Below are positions 49,052 through 59,605 of a DNA stretch of 64,000 nucleotides, one piece after another; the first letter of the stretch is position 1, and the number at the start of each line of letters is the position of its first letter. Under the pieces are notes generated by a model, which was not told where the DNA came from, searched no databases, and saw only the letters and a program-made list of their open reading frames with translations. The stretch comes from Blastomyces gilchristii SLH14081 (taxonomy: Eukaryota; Ascomycota; Eurotiomycetes; Onygenales; Ajellomycetaceae), in the NCBI RefSeq assembly GCF_000003855.2, contig NW_003101676.1, positions 381,127 to 445,126 on the forward strand. The letters are read 5' to 3'. The position numbers and the translations under genes are program-made.

Positions 49052-49381
49052 GAAGAATAAGATAGAAACTGTTAAAATATACATTAATACACTATTATAT
49101 ACTCTCTATCAAGACTTTCTCTCTTCAGAGTCATGATATTATAGAGAATATAAGTCTGTTTCTATATAATAATATAAATATTATCAGCAGAATGTAGAGA
49201 AACTGATTATTTATATCTTAAAATAAATGACTGTGTCAATGATTATATTAATATAGAGTTAATTCTCAAGTTTAATAGAAATCTAGTATTGCTGTTCTCA
49301 ATCTCTTGCAGAATCTATTGAATATTGAGATATTAAAACTAGATTTAATATATCTCACTGTGCATGAATTAAAGGCTCAGT
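49052..49381. other. AT-rich relic between LINE beta and element G
   Basis: About 330 bp of highly mutated sequence with no recognisable gene or repeat end. Presumably the target into which the F-type LTR and then G inserted. Confidence 0.5.
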
Positions 49382-49560
49382 TGTAAGGCCTAGAGCTTAG
49401 AGCATGCTTACGTACACATCATGTGACTCACAGAAGCTGCAGCATCTTATACTCATTCTCTACTTCTCTACTATCTAGTTCTCTACTTCAAGAATCAGTA
49501 ATATTACATTTTAATATAAAGCTGCTGTCACTCTGATATTTATGTAATCAAGTTCTAATA
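49382..49560 (+). repeat. 5' LTR of element G (179 bp)
   Basis: Begins TGTAAGGCCT; the end reads CTAATA where the partner has CTAACA. It contains CTTATACTC and, 44 bases on, AAGAATCAGT (49490-49499). Confidence 0.92.
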
Positions 49561-49561
49561 C

Positions 49562-49571
49562 ACTGATTCTT
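49562..49571 (+). other. Candidate self-priming primer-binding site of element G
   Basis: ACTGATTCTT, one base after the 5' LTR, is the exact reverse complement of AAGAATCAGT in both LTRs (49490-49499 and 54836-54845). This is the same arrangement as in A, B and C, with an unrelated sequence. Confidence 0.6.
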
Positions 49572-49624
49572 CTTCTCTATAATATCAGTCACAGTCTTGT
49601 AGCTATAAAATCACAAAAATTTTC

Positions 49625-51000
49625 ATCTCTATATTCAGCTGATAATCATCATGACACTCACCTGTGAAATGCAAAGCCTCATTGACTAAGTCAATCAACT
49701 GGCTGAGTAAAATCACACAATGATGAAAGAGAATACCTGTCTTATTCAATGTCTGAATACTCTGAATCAACATTCTGCTAGCAGATCTTCTCTGCTAAAC
49801 TCTCAATCTCATTCAATCAAGATTAAATTGTAAGAATCTGACATATTTGACAGATCTACAGACATATGCTTTTAACTACTTAACATGGATAATAATATCA
49901 GAGAATGTCTCATTACTGCAGATACCTCTAAAATAGTCTTTATAATCAGCTACTTAGCTCTCAAAATTCATTGATGCATTCAACACATACAAATCAACAA
50001 TGATATGTATATTATTATCTAAGAAATTCTCAAAGTCTGACTGTGTAATAATTACTGTAAAATCAATGCAGCTCTCACTACAGAATTATGTATGAATTCT
50101 CTACAAATGTAGTATAATTAATATGCAATTGATTTCATTACTGACTTTGAGATATTGATAGTGAATCTCTGCTGAAATGACTCAGTCATCTTTTTTATAT
50201 TCTATACTAAGTTGATCACATCTATTCTACAGCAGATCAATCAAGCTTATTTTAATATCTGATTCATCACTTTCACTGATTGAAAAAAAGCTATCATTAC
50301 AGCTGAAAGTCATATTATTATATTTAAATAAATAATTCTTAATAATAACTACAATAATAAACAAGTCAGATTTAATTTAATATGTGATATATATAACATG
50401 TATAATTATGAGAGCATAGCTGATCAAGTACATTTATGCTTCTCTGACAGATCTCTTCACAGTATCAATAAGAACTCAGATATCATAGACACTAAATACT
50501 GAAAGTGTCAGTGTGAAGACTTCTACATCTGATACAGTTATATAAGACACTAGACTAATGACTGCTGCACTCACCTGGTATCAGTAGTTATAATACCTGT
50601 ATATCAGAGTATCTCACTGCTCAATACAGTCTCTGATAATGAGAAAATACTCTCACACACTGTCTCACCCTGCACTCATTCAGTCTCTTCAAAATCAAAA
50701 AATGAATCAGTACATTGCTAGAGACAGTCATATGTAAATAAATATTCTCAATTGACTTATTCACACAGTTCATTGATGATTACACTCTCTTCATATAAGC
50801 TATATAATATAATATCTCTATATCACAAACTGCGCCTGCTCTGAACAATATTATCTAGCTTCTTTAAGACACTGACATACTCACTCTCTCAGCTATAATA
50901 AACTCAGAAGCAGAGTTCAATATCATCATCTCTGCAGTTACTGAAGCTCTTAATATTATAAAAGTTCTCATACTATACATCTTCTTGAAAGATCTCTAAG
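49625..51000 (+). pseudogene. gag pseudogene of element G
   Basis: Stop-ridden sequence between the primer site and pol. A degraded zinc-knuckle-like cluster (KCQCEDFYI...) lies near 50.5 kb. No intact frame; identity rests on position and the knuckle. Confidence 0.6.
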
Positions 51001-54000
51001 ACTGAAAATATCTCATCTATCTCTATATCTACAAGATAATCTTGCTAAACTCTGATAATCAATCAATGAAACACTACTTCATCTCAATATCAATATCACA
51101 ATCTCTAATACTGAGAATGCTCTGACTGTAATATACTAATTCAGATATATACTGAGATTCTGATTATCTCTTTGACAGATTTCACATGAGACAGCTTAAC
51201 AGTGATCATCTCTTATAAGAGTTAAAGAATCTCATTCTCACTGATAATATCATTTCTGTTATCATATAATTATAAATCAGCTAGAATACTTCTATCATAT
51301 ATCTATCTTCAGAGCTAGATAACTTCAAGAATGTCTTTCACTTACTCACAGTTAATACTCTAGCTTCATACTCAGAGACAGATATGAAGATTACTTTTAT
51401 AAATAATAAGTCTCTGAAGAAGAGTCTGCTCTATAATATAAGTTAATCAGAACTACAACTTCTAAAAAAATATATTGAAGAAAATCTTGAGTATGAATTC
51501 ATATACTTGAGTAAGTCAGTATATATCTTCTCAGTACTCTTCACACAGAAGAAAGATGAAATTAAATAATTTTATATAAATTACTAAAATTTAAATGCTA
51601 TCACAGTTAAAAATCAATATATAATATCTCTTATATCAGAACTTCTTGAATACTTCACTGAAATACACTGAATTACAAAACTAGATCTAGTTCATACATT
51701 TCATCTTCTGTAAATTGCAGAGAAGTACAAACATCTTACAGTCTTTAAGATATAATATAATAACTATAAATATCTTGTAGTACTCTTTGATCTCTGTAAT
51801 TCATTCAGTCACTTTCAGCAATATATTCAGATAGTACTACTCTTATATATTAATAATTTTGCAGTAGTCTACATAGATGATGTTATAATATACACTAAAG
51901 ATCACAACTCAGATACTTATTAACAATATGTTAAACAGATACTGTAAAAATTCAGAAAAGCTTATCTAATATACAATCTCTTCAAATGTCACTTTCTTCA
52001 GAAAGAAATGAACCTTGTAGACTATATAATTAACTATTGCAGCATCTGCATGAATCTTAAATAGATTGAGACAATAGTAGCATGACTCATTCTTAAGTCA
52101 ATCAGAGATGTTTATGAATTTCTGAGCTTTTACCACTTCTATTATCACTTCATATATCACTATAGTAAGATAGCTCTGTCAATAACTAGTCTTCTCAAGA
52201 TTAATAAAATCTTTTCATAAACAGAGTCTGAGAACTTTAACTTTCTCTTACTGAAAGAGATCTTCATTAAAACATCTCTTCTTATATTCTACTCAGATGA
52301 GATTGACATAGTCATTTTCTATGATATTAGTAAATATATTATAAGTGAAATTCTTATACAGAAAGATTCTGATGATCACTTATATTCAGTCATATTCTAT
52401 AGCTGAAAAATAACAAGTACTAAGTGTAACTATAGAATCTATAATCAAGAGATATTAGTAATAATAAAGTTAATCAAGTATTGAAGTCATTTCATCAGAA
52501 GTAATTATTGTAATATAGTTATATACAGTGATTATAACAATCTTCTACTCTTTCTCATAATCAAGGTTATTAGTCACTGTTAAGTAAGATGAGCTTAACA
52601 TCTAAGTGAGCTTGATATCAGTATAAAGTATAAGAAAGATCACAGTAACTTAGCAGATGTATTCAGTCAGTGTTCAGACTACTGATTACATTCAGATAAT
52701 CTTACAGAACTCATTAATATATTTCATAGATTTCTTAATAACTTTTATAATTAACTCTGTAATGTCTGTCTCATCACTCTCACTGTAGTATAAATAGTAG
52801 AGTCAGTCTCAGTTATCCCTGCTCACACTCAGATATAGTCATACACTGAAGATTATATCACAGAGCTGCTGCAGTAGATAATTCATAACAATCTTTCTGA
52901 AAATCTTGAATTACTCATACTCTCAACAGATTATAATAGCCTGGAAAATTAAGTCATAGAGAATAATCTACTCTTGTACAAAGACAGGATTTTTATCTCA
53001 GATTATATACTCACTTAAGTTCTTATTCTGTAGAACTTTCATAACTCTCTCATCATAGAACACTTTGAATCTCACTAAATCTATGTCTTGATAAACTGTT
53101 GATTCTGATGATCTATCATGCAGTATAAAATGAATAACTATGTACACAGCTGTGAAGCATGCAGATAATTCAAGTCTATTACTTATTAAGTATACAGAGA
53201 GCTCACACTCATTCTCATCTCAGATATTAATTAGTATACAATCACTCTCAACTTTGTAATAGATCTACTCAAGTTCATCTGCTCAGTCACAGATATCATA
53301 TTCAACACAGTTTTAATAATTATATGCAAAAGATTCAAATACTCTTATTATATTCTCATCACAGTGAATCTTCTCTCAGAGATATTCACACAGTTATTTA
53401 TTAATAATATTATTTATCTTTATAAAATATCAGCAGTCTTGATCTCAGACTGTGATCATCTTTTCATCTCAGAATTCTAACACTCTCTTATCAATCTTAT
53501 TGATACTAATCATCATCTCTTCACTATCTATCATGCACAGACTGATAATCAGACAGAAAGTAAGAACTGTGAACTGAAAGTATATCTATATCTATATATT
53601 ATCTACTTATAGAATGACTGAGTAGATCTTCTTATCTTAGCTGAATTTACTTACAGTAATTCAGTACATTCTGTTTATAATCTCATCTTATTCTTCATGA
53701 ATCTAGAATGTTATCTTACATCTCTTATTATATCTAACTTCTCTCTCTCAGAATCAGATGACACTGCAGCAGAACACTGTACAGTTCTTATTAAAGATAC
53801 TTAGTAAGAGACTTATAATCATCTTCTTCATTCTCAGAATCTCATACAGTATTACACTTATAATAAGCTCTGTGAGTTTCAGATAGATAATCTTGTTTTT
53901 CTTAATATGAAGAATATAAAAATATGTTATCTCAACTATAAGCTAAATCACAAGTTTCTTAAACTCTTCACTATGCATATTCATATCAGTATACAGATAT

Positions 54001-54300
54001 ATCAACTGAACCTGTCATCTTTCTACTATATATATAATGTATTTCATGTCTCACTTCTAGAGTCACACTGCTTATTCATTCTCAATAATCAGTATATCTT
54101 CTTAGAGATTTTACATCTCAATCTAGATAATAATAATGACATTTAGAAGATACTTGATATCAAGCTTATCTGAGAGAACTGAATCAAATATTTCATATAT
54201 TAAGTGAGTCACAGTTCTTAATTTGATAAATAAATAGACTATGACTATCTCTTTAATACTCAGCTGCATCTTGATATCTTCTATACCTGCTATTCAATGA
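51000..54300 (+). pseudogene. pol pseudogene of element G with chromodomain
   Basis: RT blocks around 51.7-52.05 kb (VVLFDLCNSFSHFQQYI, then FAVVYIDDVIIYTK with YIDD at 51870-51881, and YLIYNLFKCHFLQKEMNLVDYI). RNase H and integrase follow. An 80-codon open stretch at 53907-54146 (LNHKFLKLFTMHIHISIQIYQL...YNVFHVSLLESH) is the typical post-integrase linker. Chromodomain-like sequence follows (about 54.15-54.3 kb: NIKYFIY..SHSS.FDK). Chromodomains steer integration to methylated histone H3 chromatin. Many stops break the frame. Confidence 0.88.
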
Positions 54301-54727
54301 GATCTTGATAATCATCAGTAATAAACTCAGTATCAGACATCTTATAAGCAGATTCTGTATATACTGATATACTTGATTTTTTTCAGACATAATATCACAG
54401 TGTTAATTACTATTATGAAAATAATCTATAACAAGTCTCTTCATTTTTAATAGAGCAGAATATATTCTGTTAAGAAGTAGAACAGAGCATGTTCTGTTAT
54501 AAGTTTCAAAAGTAGAACTGAAGACTCTCACTACTTCATATAAACTCTAGAGCAGAGTGTGTCTCATTAGAACTTCAGAACAGAACAGAGTGTGTTCTGC
54601 TGATTTCACTTCTTATACTGTATACTCTAATTCTCTAATTGTCTGTATGCCTCACTACCTATATCATATGTATAATATAATAACCTCACCACTCTGAGAG
54701 AGGGATAAGAGAGGTGAGAAGGCAGAG

Positions 54728-54906
54728 TGTAAGGCCTAGAACTTGAAGCATGCTTATATACACATTATGTGACTCACAGAAGCTGCAGTGTCTTATACTC
54801 ATTCTCTGCTTCTCTACTATCTAGTTCTCTTCTTCAAGAATCAGTAATATTACATTCTAATATGAAGCTGCTGTCACTCTGATATCCATGTAACCAAGTC
54901 CTAACA
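54728..54906 (+). repeat. 3' LTR of element G (179 bp)
   Basis: TGTAAGGCCT ... TCCTAACA, preceded by a purine-rich tract (GAGAGAGGGATAAGAGAGG region, about 54700-54727). The antisense frame at 54834-55046 is a by-product. Confidence 0.92.
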
Positions 54907-54953
54907 TCAGTCAGATCTTGAGTTAGACTGATTTTATAGTAGTCTGCCAGTTT

Positions 54954-55278
54954 TGTACTGAATACTGTTGCCGAGGTATCTTTTTGTATCTTTCTGCCGG
55001 AGATGGGCCAGATTGAGAGGGGTGATACATGAGAGGAACTTGACATTGATGTCCTGAGACATCAAAGACAGACAGGGGTTTTCATGGGAGGTTACACTTC
55101 AGATGTATGTGGTTGTCCATTGATTATGTGCTAAATACTATTGCTGAGGTATCTTTTTGTATCTTTCTACCAGAGATGGGCCAGATTGGGAAGGGCGGTA
55201 TGTGAGTGAGACTTGGTGTTGATGTTTTGGAACATCAAAGACAGACGAAGGGTTTTCACGGAGGTTGTTCTTCAGATA
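54954..55278. repeat. Two-unit tandem repeat, 173-bp period, with internal hairpin
   Basis: Unit 1 starts near 54954 and unit 2 near 55127. Each holds CGAGGTATC/TGAGGTATC, ATGGGCCAGATT and a perfect 8-bp hairpin around GACATCAA or AACATCAA. The units differ mainly by transitions. It is the first sequence right of element G and marks the change from AT-rich to normal composition. No coding role seen. Confidence 0.8.
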
Positions 55279-55717
55279 TCTCCACAATTACAGGTCAGGG
55301 ATCTTCCAAAATCAAGAAGATTGGCGCATATGGCTAGGTCTCTTCACCTTACAATTTGTATGGCAATTTGACCCGGGGTTGTGGTGTGGTAGGGGTGGAC
55401 GGGGGATAATCCCACACAGGAGTTTCAAACCACGTCTGGTTCACGTTTGGCTGGATAATTCCACCACCACACGGGGTATGCGGTCGGCGATGGGGTCAAA
55501 ATGCTTGTATGATCGAGAGCTATTCGATGGATCTATCGGCAGGTTCTTATTCGAACAATTGAGCGAGTTCGTGGTGGGGCGGTTGGCTTTGAAAAGCAGA
55601 GCTTATAATGAGTTCTTGTGTGACGTTAATAATCAAACAATCCCGTTAAACTGGAGAGGGCCAAGCTTTTATGCTAGAATTCGTTCCCACTTTCTGAGTT
55701 GGGTCTCGACCATTTAG
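55265..55717 (+). CDS. Unrecognised 150-codon ORF at the edge of the GC island
   Basis: Open for 150 codons with many Trp, Arg and Phe, no signal peptide and no family I recognise. The start overlaps the tandem repeat, and near 55.6 kb the DNA carries a 31-base match to the body of the SINE family. It could be a chance frame, a remnant of a captured gene, or part of a longer spliced gene. Confidence 0.25.
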   Translation: MFFRYLHNYRSGIFQNQEDWRIWLGLFTLQFVWQFDPGLWCGRGGRGIIPHRSFKPRLVHVWLDNSTTTRGMRSAMGSKCLYDRELFDGSIGRFLFEQLSEFVVGRLALKSRAYNEFLCDVNNQTIPLNWRGPSFYARIRSHFLSWVSTI

Positions 55718-56362
55718 TCAACCACACGCGAGCAACGCAACTTGTTGTCTTAGTTTCTCCTTGGGTTGCAGAATGCAAAACGGCTTCTCGGCTGAGGTGT
55801 TTCTCTTCAGAGTCTTCACGAACTCACAACCAGCGACCTTAGGCACCCTGCAATACCGGGGGACCATTGCAAGGGTTCTTCCAACTTTCCCTCATTGGTC
55901 CTCCACTCATCGAGAGAGAGGCAGCTTCTGGCATTGTTTCCTCCAGGCTAGATGAGGTTGACAGATGTGTTTCTTTCTTCATATTTTTCATATTTTTCAC
56001 TTTTATTTTCATTCTGTTTATCCCAAAGAGTTATGCCGACATTGTCCTTGCACATAGCCAGGCCTTCAATTTGCATGTGATCGCAATTTGAAGGGCGCGA
56101 CGCCTCTAAAGCTAATTGATTTATTAGCGACAGCCTCTCACTGCTTCACACAGGGTTGTGTGCCGCTTCAGTCTCTGATGGTTGGCTTGTCAGATTAGAG
56201 TTGCCGGGATGGCCCGCTAGTTGGTTAACCCACATCACAGAAGCCCTTTCTCGCGATTGTCCGCCATGTTTATTTCTGCTGCCTACTGTTCTACCTACCG
56301 AGTTGGAAATCTAGAACATGAATGGTTGTGCTGGGGAGTTTGTCTTCGAGAGCCACCCCCTT

Positions 56363-56415
<53 letters not shown>

Positions 56416-57485
56416 TTTTTTTGCTTGTTGCCAGTGAAGCCAGGCACAGCCCAGCGGCAGATCAGTCGCTAAGCAAGGCAGGTGGCTGAAGCCAAAATAA
56501 CCATCATCCAAACGAGAATTACTGACAAAGCCTCCGATGGCTTGCGGTGGCTTGGTTGGCATGTGCGTGCGACGAAGCCTTCCATGTTTAAACCTTGCGA
56601 GAACCGGGCAGGTCGCGGATTGGTTGGTGAGTTAAATTAGTTCAGTAGCCACTCCTCTTCTGGGCTCTCTCATCGATTCCCCAATGCTGAACTGTGCGGT
56701 CCGTTTCTGTGGTATCGGATTGAATCCTGGGTGTCGAGATATATCAAGTTAGTCTCTGCATATTCCCAAGGTTGAAGGGGGCCGTTGGTTAGCATTCTTC
56801 ATATCCCACACGATTGACCCGGAGCCACAGGCTGTGTGAAACGTCTGGAATTTGAATCGCTGATGAACTTACTATCTTAAAAATGAAGAGGTGTTAGTTT
56901 CTCCTAACGGCGCCAGCCCCGCTTAGTCAGTTACGAGGGAGGCTCAATTAGACACCGGCGCTAAAATCCTTCTCGGACCAAACATCTCCTTAGTCTTGAG
57001 ACCCGTAACAATCGTTATACCTATTCACCACCCAATAATACGAGGTTTCCTCGGTTCTGAAGCTGGCCATTCATGTTTCACTTCCATATGCTGTAAATTG
57101 TCAGTATGCTTTGGACGTTTCAAATGCAGCTCGCCAAGTCTTCGGCATCCATTTGCTTGGTCGGGACAGCCACGACGCCCACTGCCCAGTGACACTGATG
57201 GCCCCTAAACCAAGCCCGATCTGCACAAGTGTCAAGCTGGATACGAGTTCAAGCATGGGGAAAAGATTATTAAATCCACTTAGCCTCGCGACGGCGTTGA
57301 TTTCCTCAGCTCTTGCAACCGCCCCCTTTGGTTGCACCCATTCTCCTCGCAACTCTCAAGCTTTTTCCCACTTCATTTCTACCCAACTTTTCGATGTGAA
57401 TGGGCATTGCAGATGAACGGTCTTCAAGATACTATTCCGCACGACTCTCTGCGGATTTTTATTGAGGGTCTCTTCTTGTTGAAGA
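55718..57485. other. Normal-GC region upstream of the kelch gene
   Basis: No convincing coding region. It holds short frames on both strands (for example 57111-57416, plus) without recognisable domains, and a 50-base T run. The part nearest 57.4 kb is probably promoter and 5' UTR of the kelch gene. Confidence 0.5.
56365..56414. repeat. Poly(T) run of 50
   Basis: Fifty uninterrupted T, then G and seven T. It could be the A-tail of a minus-strand retroposed copy; no target duplicate or source is evident. Its length may be unreliable in the assembly. Confidence 0.85.
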
Positions 57486-59605
57486 ATGCGGTTCTCAATT
57501 AGATCATGCCTTGCCCCATTGCTACTCGCTGCAGGATGCCATGCGGAGGCGGCTCTTGCACCGCGGTCGGCGGGGGACCTCTGTGTTTTTACAGAGGGGA
57601 GAAGTAAGCCGGATACGCGCATTTCCTCCCTCAACCTGATGTAGTCATGCTAACTGGTGCCAAAGCGGTCCTTCTGGGTAACTTAGTATTTATGATGGCT
57701 GGGAAGGTAACGATTCAAGATGGACATAATGAAGCATTTGGTATTTTGAGATCTTGTCTGCAACCTGTCGAGTTTAGCTCGTTGCTAATGGAATATGGTA
57801 AAAGTGAACCAACTTTATTGGCTCGACCTCAACACTACGTTTAACGTCGAAGGCGGTATCTCTCCACATACTCTGCATAGGACCGATATTCCAAATTCCG
57901 CGCCTCATGAAGTTTCCGGAGGTGCATTTTTCGCCGCGCGAAATTCCATATACATATATGCTGGCTTGTCGAGTTCGAGCAGATATGATTGGATGTGGTC
58001 GTACAATGCAAAAGATCGAACATGGAGTCGCGCAGTAGTTGCTGGCGGCAAATTAAATCTGGAAACCCGGTTCGCTGGGCTTTCTGCTGTTGCGCCGGAA
58101 TCCAACCTCTCTTTCTATACGGGAGGATGGGACCTCCCCATTACGGGCACTTTGGTCTTCAACGCGACGGATAGCGCCAACCTTCAATGGACTAACGTGA
58201 CTAAGGTGGATAGGGAGGACGCCGTCGGAGAACCTCGGATAGCCAATGGGGGAATGGATTATGTACGGCTAGGAAAGAAAGGGATGCTGGTTGCGTTCGG
58301 TGGTTATGATGTATGTGCCATTTGTTCTGCCGCGCAGCGGGTCTTGTATGTGCTATGCCTAACACTATTGAAAGACTTCGAAAAAAGGAACGAACGAAAC
58401 CAAAACAAGCCGAGATTTCAGGGAGATGGATAAGATCGGTGTGTATGATATCGACTCTAGTACCTGGTATGTTTGGTCGGATTTAAATACTCAGAGATAT
58501 TAGAATCAGGGATTCAGAAGCTGACTGGGTCAATAGGTACGAAATTGAAGCTACTGGAGACATCCCGAGCGCGAGAACCGCATTTTGCACAGCTGTCTCT
58601 TCCGCTCCAGACGACTCCTCGTTCCAGGTGCATATGTATGGTGGTCGCAGCCGTACCTGGGAGAATGCAACCTCATATAATGACCTATATGTCCTGACCC
58701 TCCCATCTTTTCGTTGGATACGTGCCCCTACGACTGGCCTAGAACCATGGAAGGCAGATGGGGTTGGTCGCGACAGCCATAAATGTGTCAGTTGGAAAGA
58801 CGGGGAAATGGTAGTGATTGGGGGTACAACTCGGAAAGACGACAAACAGCAAAAGGGATGCAGTCGAAATTACCCACCTATCCGGGTGCTTGATACCAGC
58901 ACATTTCAATGGCAAAAGCAATTCGATCGCGACACTAAATACACTGTGCCTCAGATCGTCTCCGATGTAATTGGCGGGGAGTATGTTTCTTCTTTCTTCC
59001 TCACTTATTATATACCTCAATAGTTTGTTTCCAGACTAATTTTCTTTACCAAACACAGTGGAACCGGAAAAGCTACACTGAAGGAACCGGAGGGCGGATG
59101 GCCTAATAGCGAAGTCGCGAGCATATTTTCTCAAACTATAGCCAGGCGGCCGGAGATCACAGATGAACCGCTACCAGCAGAGCCGACCGGAACTCCGCAA
59201 CCGACAGCTCCCCCTTCAACCGAAGAAAAGTCCTCCAATACAGGCGCGATTGCCGGCGGAGTCGTTGGCGGCGTCGGAGGAGTCGCCGTCATCGCTGCCG
59301 CTATTTTCTTCCTTCGACGAAACAAGCGAAAGAAGACCCCGACCGATCGATTCAACGCCTCTCCAGCCGTTCCCACAGCTCCCTCCGTCTATTATCCTGA
59401 ACCACCCCCATCCCAGCCAGCTCTTACTGACAAAAAGGATGACCCATACATGCGCATCGAACAAGAACCTAGAGAGCTACCAGCGCAGGCTCCGGTACCT
59501 TCCCGATATGAGCTTGACTCACCAGCCGAAGGACATCCCGCCCAAGTATTTGAGCTTGATTCGCCTGGATCCTATCCGGCTCCTCCCCATCCACGTAAAG
59601 AATAA
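57486..59605 (+). CDS. Kelch-repeat protein with signal peptide and one membrane span
   Basis: Six exons: 57486-57603, 57666-57740, 57805-58310, 58426-58466, 58537-58980, 59059-59605. All introns are GT-AG (62, 64, 115, 70 and 78 bp), and the exons total 1,731 nt, giving 576 residues. Residues 1-25 are a signal peptide (MRFSIRSCLAPLLLAAGCHA). Kelch beta-propeller blades follow with YIYAG (about 114), FYTGGW (about 168), AFGGYD (about 228), HMYGGR (about 279) and VVIGG (about 339), and conserved Trp about 20 residues after several. A Pro/Thr stalk precedes a Gly/Ala/Val-rich membrane span (about 456-480), then a basic stop-transfer and a Pro-rich tail of about 95 residues. Expected topology: propeller outside or in the lumen, tail in the cytosol. 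Ligand unknown. The intron 3 acceptor was chosen because the nearer CAG would add an in-frame stop. Confidence 0.9.

Larger units (their letters stand above)
49382..54906 (+). mobile_element. Ty3 chromovirus G, full-length, at the edge of the gene island
   Basis: A 5,525-bp element with two 179-bp LTRs (49382-49560 and 54728-54906) flanked by TCAGT (49377-49381 and 54907-54911). Plus-strand order: gag with a zinc knuckle (about 50.5 kb), RT with an intact YIDD, RNase H, integrase, then a post-integrase region and chromodomain (53907 to about 54.3 kb). Many stops. It is the last AT-rich element before the GC island, and its right LTR is less mutated than its left. Confidence 0.92.

Noticed and set aside
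26288..49067. 16-base inverted similarity between 26288-26303 and 49052-49067
   Set aside because: One mismatch in 16 bases of CT-rich low-complexity sequence is plausible by chance, and no element end explains it.
56221..56562. ORFs on both strands encoding poly-Phe or poly-Lys
   Set aside because: They are translations of the 50-base T run.
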